A stretch of DNA of 64,000 nt from Stutzerimonas stutzeri. Its GTDB lineage: Bacteria > Pseudomonadota > Gammaproteobacteria > Pseudomonadales > Pseudomonadaceae. The DNA lies in contig DDVX01000007.1 in the NCBI GenBank assembly GCA_002345575.1, positions 310,001-374,000 of the forward strand. Reading direction: 5' to 3'. The notes under the pieces are model-generated. The model did not search any database, was not told the origin of the DNA, and saw only the letters and a program-made list of their open reading frames with translations. Below are positions 60,894 to 64,000 of this stretch, piece by piece. Numbering within the stretch: position 1 is the stretch's first letter; each line of letters starts with the position of its first letter. The position numbers were made by a program, and so were the translations under genes.

Positions 60894-63467
60894 CTAGTCC
60901 TGGTCGTACAGCGCGGAACGGGCACGGGTGAGCTTGCCGCGCTCATGCTCTTCGAGGGCGCGCTTGATCTGCTGCGCCACGTCCTGCCCCTGCCCGCCCT
61001 GCACGATGATGGTGATGGTGTCGCCGCCGATGGTGATGCCGCCTGCCCCGCCACTGCTGGCAGCCGCAGCAAGCGGTGCGCGGGTGTCGTACTCCACTGC
61101 CGCTGCCGCTGGCATTGCCCCGGCGGCCATGCTCAGCCCGACCGCACCGGCCGCCGTCAGCCGCTTGGCGGTGCTGGTCAGCTGCGACAGCGGGCCGCTC
61201 TCACCGCCGGCCAGGCCCTGCTCCAGCCCCGCCATGGTGTCGCCACCGAGGCCGGCGAACACACGGGACGGCGAATGGATGCCGAGCATGCCCTTGAACG
61301 TGCTGATCACGCTGGTTGCCGCGCCGCTGATGGCAGCGGTCAGGTTGGGGAACATGTTGGTAAAGCCGTTGATCAGGCCCTGGATCATGTTGCTGCCGAA
61401 CTCGCTGAACTTGCTCGGCAGGTCCACGCCGAAGTAGCTCATCACGCCGGCAAAGGCGCGGTAGAGCATGCCCAGCGGGCTGAAGTTGAGCAGCAACGCG
61501 CCGATGCCCGCCAGGCCACCGCTGACGCCCTGCTGGATCTCCGACCAGAGGCCGAGGAAGAAGGTTTTGATGGGCTCCCAGTTGCGGTAGATCAGGTAGG
61601 CGCCGGCGGCAATCGCGGTGATGGCCAGCCCGATGGGGTTGGCTGCCAGCGCGCGCCCGATAAACAGGATGCCCTTGCCCACCAGCGGCAATGCCGTCTT
61701 GCCCAGATTGAACAGGGTGGTGGCCAGGCCGCCGCCCTGGATGCCGAACAGCATCATGCCGTAGCGCACCATCGCGAACGGGCCGAGGATGCTGGCAATC
61801 GCCAGGGTCAACCCGCCCATGCCGGCCATCAGCAGGCCGACGCCGGCGGCGGTTTTGACGATGTTGGCGGCCAGTTTGGGGTTCTCGACGATCCAGCTCT
61901 TCACGCTGCCAACCACATTGGCGAGCGATTGGGTTACTTCGCGCAGCGGGCCGTTCTGTTGCTCCTGCAGCTGAATGCCCAGGTCTTCCCAGGCGGATGA
62001 CAGCTCATCGAGGTCGCCGACCAGGTTGTCACCCATGACCTTGGCAGTGCGCTGCGCCTCGCCCTGGGTCTCACGCAGGGTGCCGATGAATTCCTGCAAT
62101 GCGCCACTGCCCGCTTGAGCGACCAGCACCTGCATGCCGGCCACCGCTTCCTCGCCGGCAATGCCCTTGAGCAGCCCAGCGCGCTCGGCGTTGCCCATGT
62201 TCTTGGTCTTTTCGTAGATCTCCTGCAGCACGCTGGGCATGTCGCGCATATTGCCCTGCGCGTCCTTGGCGCTAACGCCAAGCTTGTCCAGAGCCTTAGC
62301 CGCTGCTGCCGGCGGCGCGGACAGGCGGTTGAGGATTGAGCGCAGAGCCGTGCCGCCCATGCTGCCCTGAATACCGGCATCACCCAGCTTGCCGGCCATG
62401 GCGGCGACGGTCTCGATGTCCTGGCCCACGCTTGAGGCAACGGGGCCGGCGTACTTCATCGTTTCACCGAGCATCTGCAGGCTTGTGTTGGAGCGGGTGA
62501 AAGCGCCCACCAGCACATCACCCAGGCGCCCGGTTTCGGAGGCCTTGAGGTTGAAGCCGGTGAGGATGTTGGAGGCGATGTCCGCCGTTTCCGCCAGGCC
62601 GCTGTCGCCGGCCTTTGCCAGATCCAGCATGCCGGGCATGGCGTCGAGGATCGATTGCGGGTCAAACCCCGCCATGGCCAAAAAGCCCTGCCCCTGGGCC
62701 GCATCGGTGGCGCTGAACATGGTGTCCGCGCCGAGCTGCCGTGCTTGGGCGCGCATAGCCGCCAGCTGGCCATCGTCCTTGTTCAGTCGCGTGAGCGCCT
62801 GCACCTTGCTCATGTCGGCGTCGAACTGCACGCCGGGCGCCATCAGTTTCGCGCCGGCATAGAGAATGCCGCTGCCTGCTGCCAGCCCACCGGCGCCGGT
62901 GGCGGCCATGCTGCCGGCCAGCTGCTGGGTGCGTTCGTACTGCTCTTTGGCCCGCCCGAGGCTCTTCTGCTGGGCGGTGACCTTTTTGAGGCGGTTTTCC
63001 TGCTGGGTCAGCGCCTGGTTGGTCGCGGTGATCTTGCTGCGCAGGTCGCGCTCATGCTGGCCGAGGCTGCGGGTGCTGATACCCGCCTCGCCCAGCTTGC
63101 TGCGCAGGCCCTGGAGCTCGCGCTGCTGTTGAGCGTGGGTCTGCTTGAGGTTGTGACCCTGGCGGACTGCGCCCTGGAACTCGCGGGTGAGCGCCTTGGT
63201 GGGGGTGGCGGTGTTGGCCATTTCGCGGGACAGCGCCTTGACGCGCTCGCGGTTGGCCTGCATGGCCGCGCCGGTTTGCTCCGACGCGCCCTTGAGGTTG
63301 CGAAAGCTGGTGACGTCCTTCTGCAGGGCCTGCAGGCCCTTGAGTTCGCCACGGGTGTCCTTGAGCGCACGGCCCAAGCCCACCGCACCGCCGGCAATTG
63401 CGCGCAGCGGCTTGGTGGCGTTGTCCAGCGCCTGGAGATTGACCTTGAGGCTTAGATCACGCGCCAT
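60894..63467 (-). CDS. T: tail tape measure protein T
   Basis: 857 aa, P2 gpT family. N-terminal coiled coil to about 170 (Gln/Lys/Leu-rich), several hydrophobic segments in the middle (about 180-205 and 540-640), and the conserved MSKVQALTRLNKDDGQLAAMR block. Its length sets tail length. It is 11 bp before gpU on the minus strand and its start lies inside E'. Confidence 0.9.
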   Translation of the reverse strand: MARDLSLKVNLQALDNATKPLRAIAGGAVGLGRALKDTRGELKGLQALQKDVTSFRNLKGASEQTGAAMQANRERVKALSREMANTATPTKALTREFQGAVRQGHNLKQTHAQQQRELQGLRSKLGEAGISTRSLGQHERDLRSKITATNQALTQQENRLKKVTAQQKSLGRAKEQYERTQQLAGSMAATGAGGLAAGSGILYAGAKLMAPGVQFDADMSKVQALTRLNKDDGQLAAMRAQARQLGADTMFSATDAAQGQGFLAMAGFDPQSILDAMPGMLDLAKAGDSGLAETADIASNILTGFNLKASETGRLGDVLVGAFTRSNTSLQMLGETMKYAGPVASSVGQDIETVAAMAGKLGDAGIQGSMGGTALRSILNRLSAPPAAAAKALDKLGVSAKDAQGNMRDMPSVLQEIYEKTKNMGNAERAGLLKGIAGEEAVAGMQVLVAQAGSGALQEFIGTLRETQGEAQRTAKVMGDNLVGDLDELSSAWEDLGIQLQEQQNGPLREVTQSLANVVGSVKSWIVENPKLAANIVKTAAGVGLLMAGMGGLTLAIASILGPFAMVRYGMMLFGIQGGGLATTLFNLGKTALPLVGKGILFIGRALAANPIGLAITAIAAGAYLIYRNWEPIKTFFLGLWSEIQQGVSGGLAGIGALLLNFSPLGMLYRAFAGVMSYFGVDLPSKFSEFGSNMIQGLINGFTNMFPNLTAAISGAATSVISTFKGMLGIHSPSRVFAGLGGDTMAGLEQGLAGGESGPLSQLTSTAKRLTAAGAVGLSMAAGAMPAAAAVEYDTRAPLAAAASSGGAGGITIGGDTITIIVQGGQGQDVAQQIKRALEEHERGKLTRARSALYDQD

Positions 63468-63579
63468 GCGTGCGCTCCCATCGTTCGATGGCGCGCTCGC
63501 GCCAGTCCATCAGTTCATCCAGGGGCATGGCGTTCATCTGCTCCGGCGACCAATGGAAAACCAGTGCGATGTCGGCCAT
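63457..63579 (-). CDS. tail assembly protein E' (GpE family)
   Basis: 40-aa segment of the GpE family: MADIALVFHWSPEQMNAMPL and DWRERAIERW. By itself it would start at 63579, but it is in the -1 frame of gene E and probably expressed as the E-E' fusion through the slippery site at 63618-63624. It overlaps the T start by 11 bp. Confidence 0.8.
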   Translation of the reverse strand: MADIALVFHWSPEQMNAMPLDELMDWRERAIERWERTHGA

Positions 63580-63587
63580 GACGTCAT

Positions 63588-63884
63588 CTACGCTTCGAGG
63601 TAGACGGTCGTTTTCTGCAAAAAACCGGCAATGGTATCCGCGCAGCCCAGCAGGTCGGCGACGTCCAGGGCGGCGACTTCCTGCTCGGTGAGGGTCGGCT
63701 GGCTGATGCGCGGCACCAGGCGAATGGTGGCGTTGACGTCACCGTTGATCAGATCGGCCAGCTTGAGGCCACGCAGCTCGCCAGCGGCGGGTTTGCGCAG
63801 GGTGATCTCGGTGATGCTGTTCTTCTCGCCGCGCGGGATCGGTTGTTCCAGGACGAGGGGTTCGCTGTAGGTGGGCTTGCTCAT
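63588..63884 (-). CDS. E: tail assembly chaperone E
   Basis: 98 aa, P2 gpE-type tail assembly chaperone: ITLRKPAAGELRGLKLADLI, INGDVNATIRLVPRIS and ADTIAGFLQ are family features. The ATG at 63884 (MSKPTYSE) follows AAGGAG; an upstream start at 63950 overlaps FII and is unlikely. Shortly before its stop the message has a -1 slippery heptamer giving E-E'. Confidence 0.85.
   Translation of the reverse strand: MSKPTYSEPLVLEQPIPRGEKNSITEITLRKPAAGELRGLKLADLINGDVNATIRLVPRISQPTLTEQEVAALDVADLLGCADTIAGFLQKTTVYLEA
63618..63624 (-). promoter_or_regulatory. -1 ribosomal frameshift site in E
   Basis: On the minus strand the heptamer T-TTT-TTG is in the right phase (GGT TTT TTG) nine codons before the E stop. 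A -1 slip continues into the open E' frame, as in phage P2, which uses the same heptamer. Confidence 0.85.
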
Positions 63885-63949
63885 GGGGTGGCTCCTTGAT
63901 GTGCGATCAACCGCGCCTGGCAGGCGCGGCATGGGTGGGTACCAGGGCA

Positions 63950-64000
63950 TTACAGGCCGATGGCGGCGCGGTGCTCAGCCAGGCGGTCTTCGCCGTTGAC
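63950..64000 (-). CDS. major tail tube protein FII, C-terminal end
   Basis: The last 16 codons are in the window: VNGEDRLAEHRAAIGL and the TAA at 63950-63952. The ending is typical of P2 FII-type tail tube proteins (DQLAxHRAALGL). It lies directly upstream of E, as in P2. Confidence 0.75.
   Translation of the reverse strand, partial: VNGEDRLAEHRAAIGL

Larger units (their letters stand above)
49256..64000. mobile_element. P2-like prophage, left part (extends past the window)
   Basis: A tRNA 3'-end remnant at the edge, a tyrosine integrase, a divergent repressor/Cro switch, an Ogr-type late activator, a replication primase-helicase, and the P2 tail order FII-E/E'-T-U-D (all minus strand) together identify a P2-like myovirus prophage. 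The left boundary is set by the att-like remnant; the right end, with head genes and the presumably intact tRNA, is outside the window. Genes flanking the left edge are ordinary host genes. Region order differs from P2 because the Ogr-like gene lies in the early operon. Confidence 0.9.

Overview
The window looks like chromosome of a Stutzerimonas (Pseudomonas) stutzeri-group gammaproteobacterium. This rests on high GC, the clustered ben-cat-pca benzoate genes with glutaconate-CoA-transferase-type CatI/CatJ, a dhcAB-atoB locus, NirBD-type nitrate assimilation and a NosR/NirI-type protein. It is inferred from gene content and order; no database search was run.

Region 1 (about 1-17.4 kb) is the tail of an OprD-type porin followed by one long leftward benzoate supercluster. 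In transcription order it holds benR, benA, benB, benC, benD, benK, catB, catC, catA, benE (frameshifted), a BenF-like porin, pcaR, catI, catJ, pcaF and pcaD. Together these take up benzoate, dihydroxylate it to catechol, cleave the ring in the ortho position and carry beta-ketoadipate to succinyl-CoA and acetyl-CoA. Two BenR-type direct repeats precede benA, and paired PcaR-type boxes precede both catI and pcaR. No catR is present. Hairpin repeats of the REP type lie between benC and benD, between benE and catA, and between catI and pcaR.

Region 2 (17.4-22.6 kb) is a LysR regulator divergent from a 3-ketoacid CoA-transferase (dhcAB type), an acetyl-CoA acetyltransferase and an AtoE-type short-chain fatty acid permease. 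A perfect 7-7-7 inverted repeat sits in the divergent promoter.

Region 3 (22.8-30.3 kb) is a compact four-gene operon (MBOAT acyltransferase, FkbH-like HAD protein, acyl carrier protein, membrane-anchored SGNH-like protein), followed by a small orphan, a SAF-domain oxidoreductase and a GT2 glycosyltransferase. The operon has the architecture of the Dlt system (DltB, DltC, DltD) with an FkbH-type activator in place of DltA. It is the best candidate here for an undescribed system: a carrier-protein-dependent acyl (possibly glyceryl) modification of a surface polymer.

Region 4 (30.5-49.2 kb) is ordinary chromosome. It holds nirBD, a formate/nitrite transporter and a PP2C-kinase fusion; then an SH3 envelope protein, DNA polymerase II, CheV, an orphan NosR/NirI-like protein, a dadA gene under a tandem glycine riboswitch, a DegP/MucD protease and an MFS transporter.

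Region 5 (49.26 kb to the window end) is the left part of a P2-like prophage. It begins at a tRNA 3'-end remnant next to a tyrosine integrase. A leftward early operon (Cro-like, CII-like, Ogr-like, small proteins, primase-helicase) diverges from a CI-like repressor that is followed by two exported proteins and two further small genes. The leftward tail module (FII, E with a -1 frameshift to E', T, U, D) runs off the right edge.
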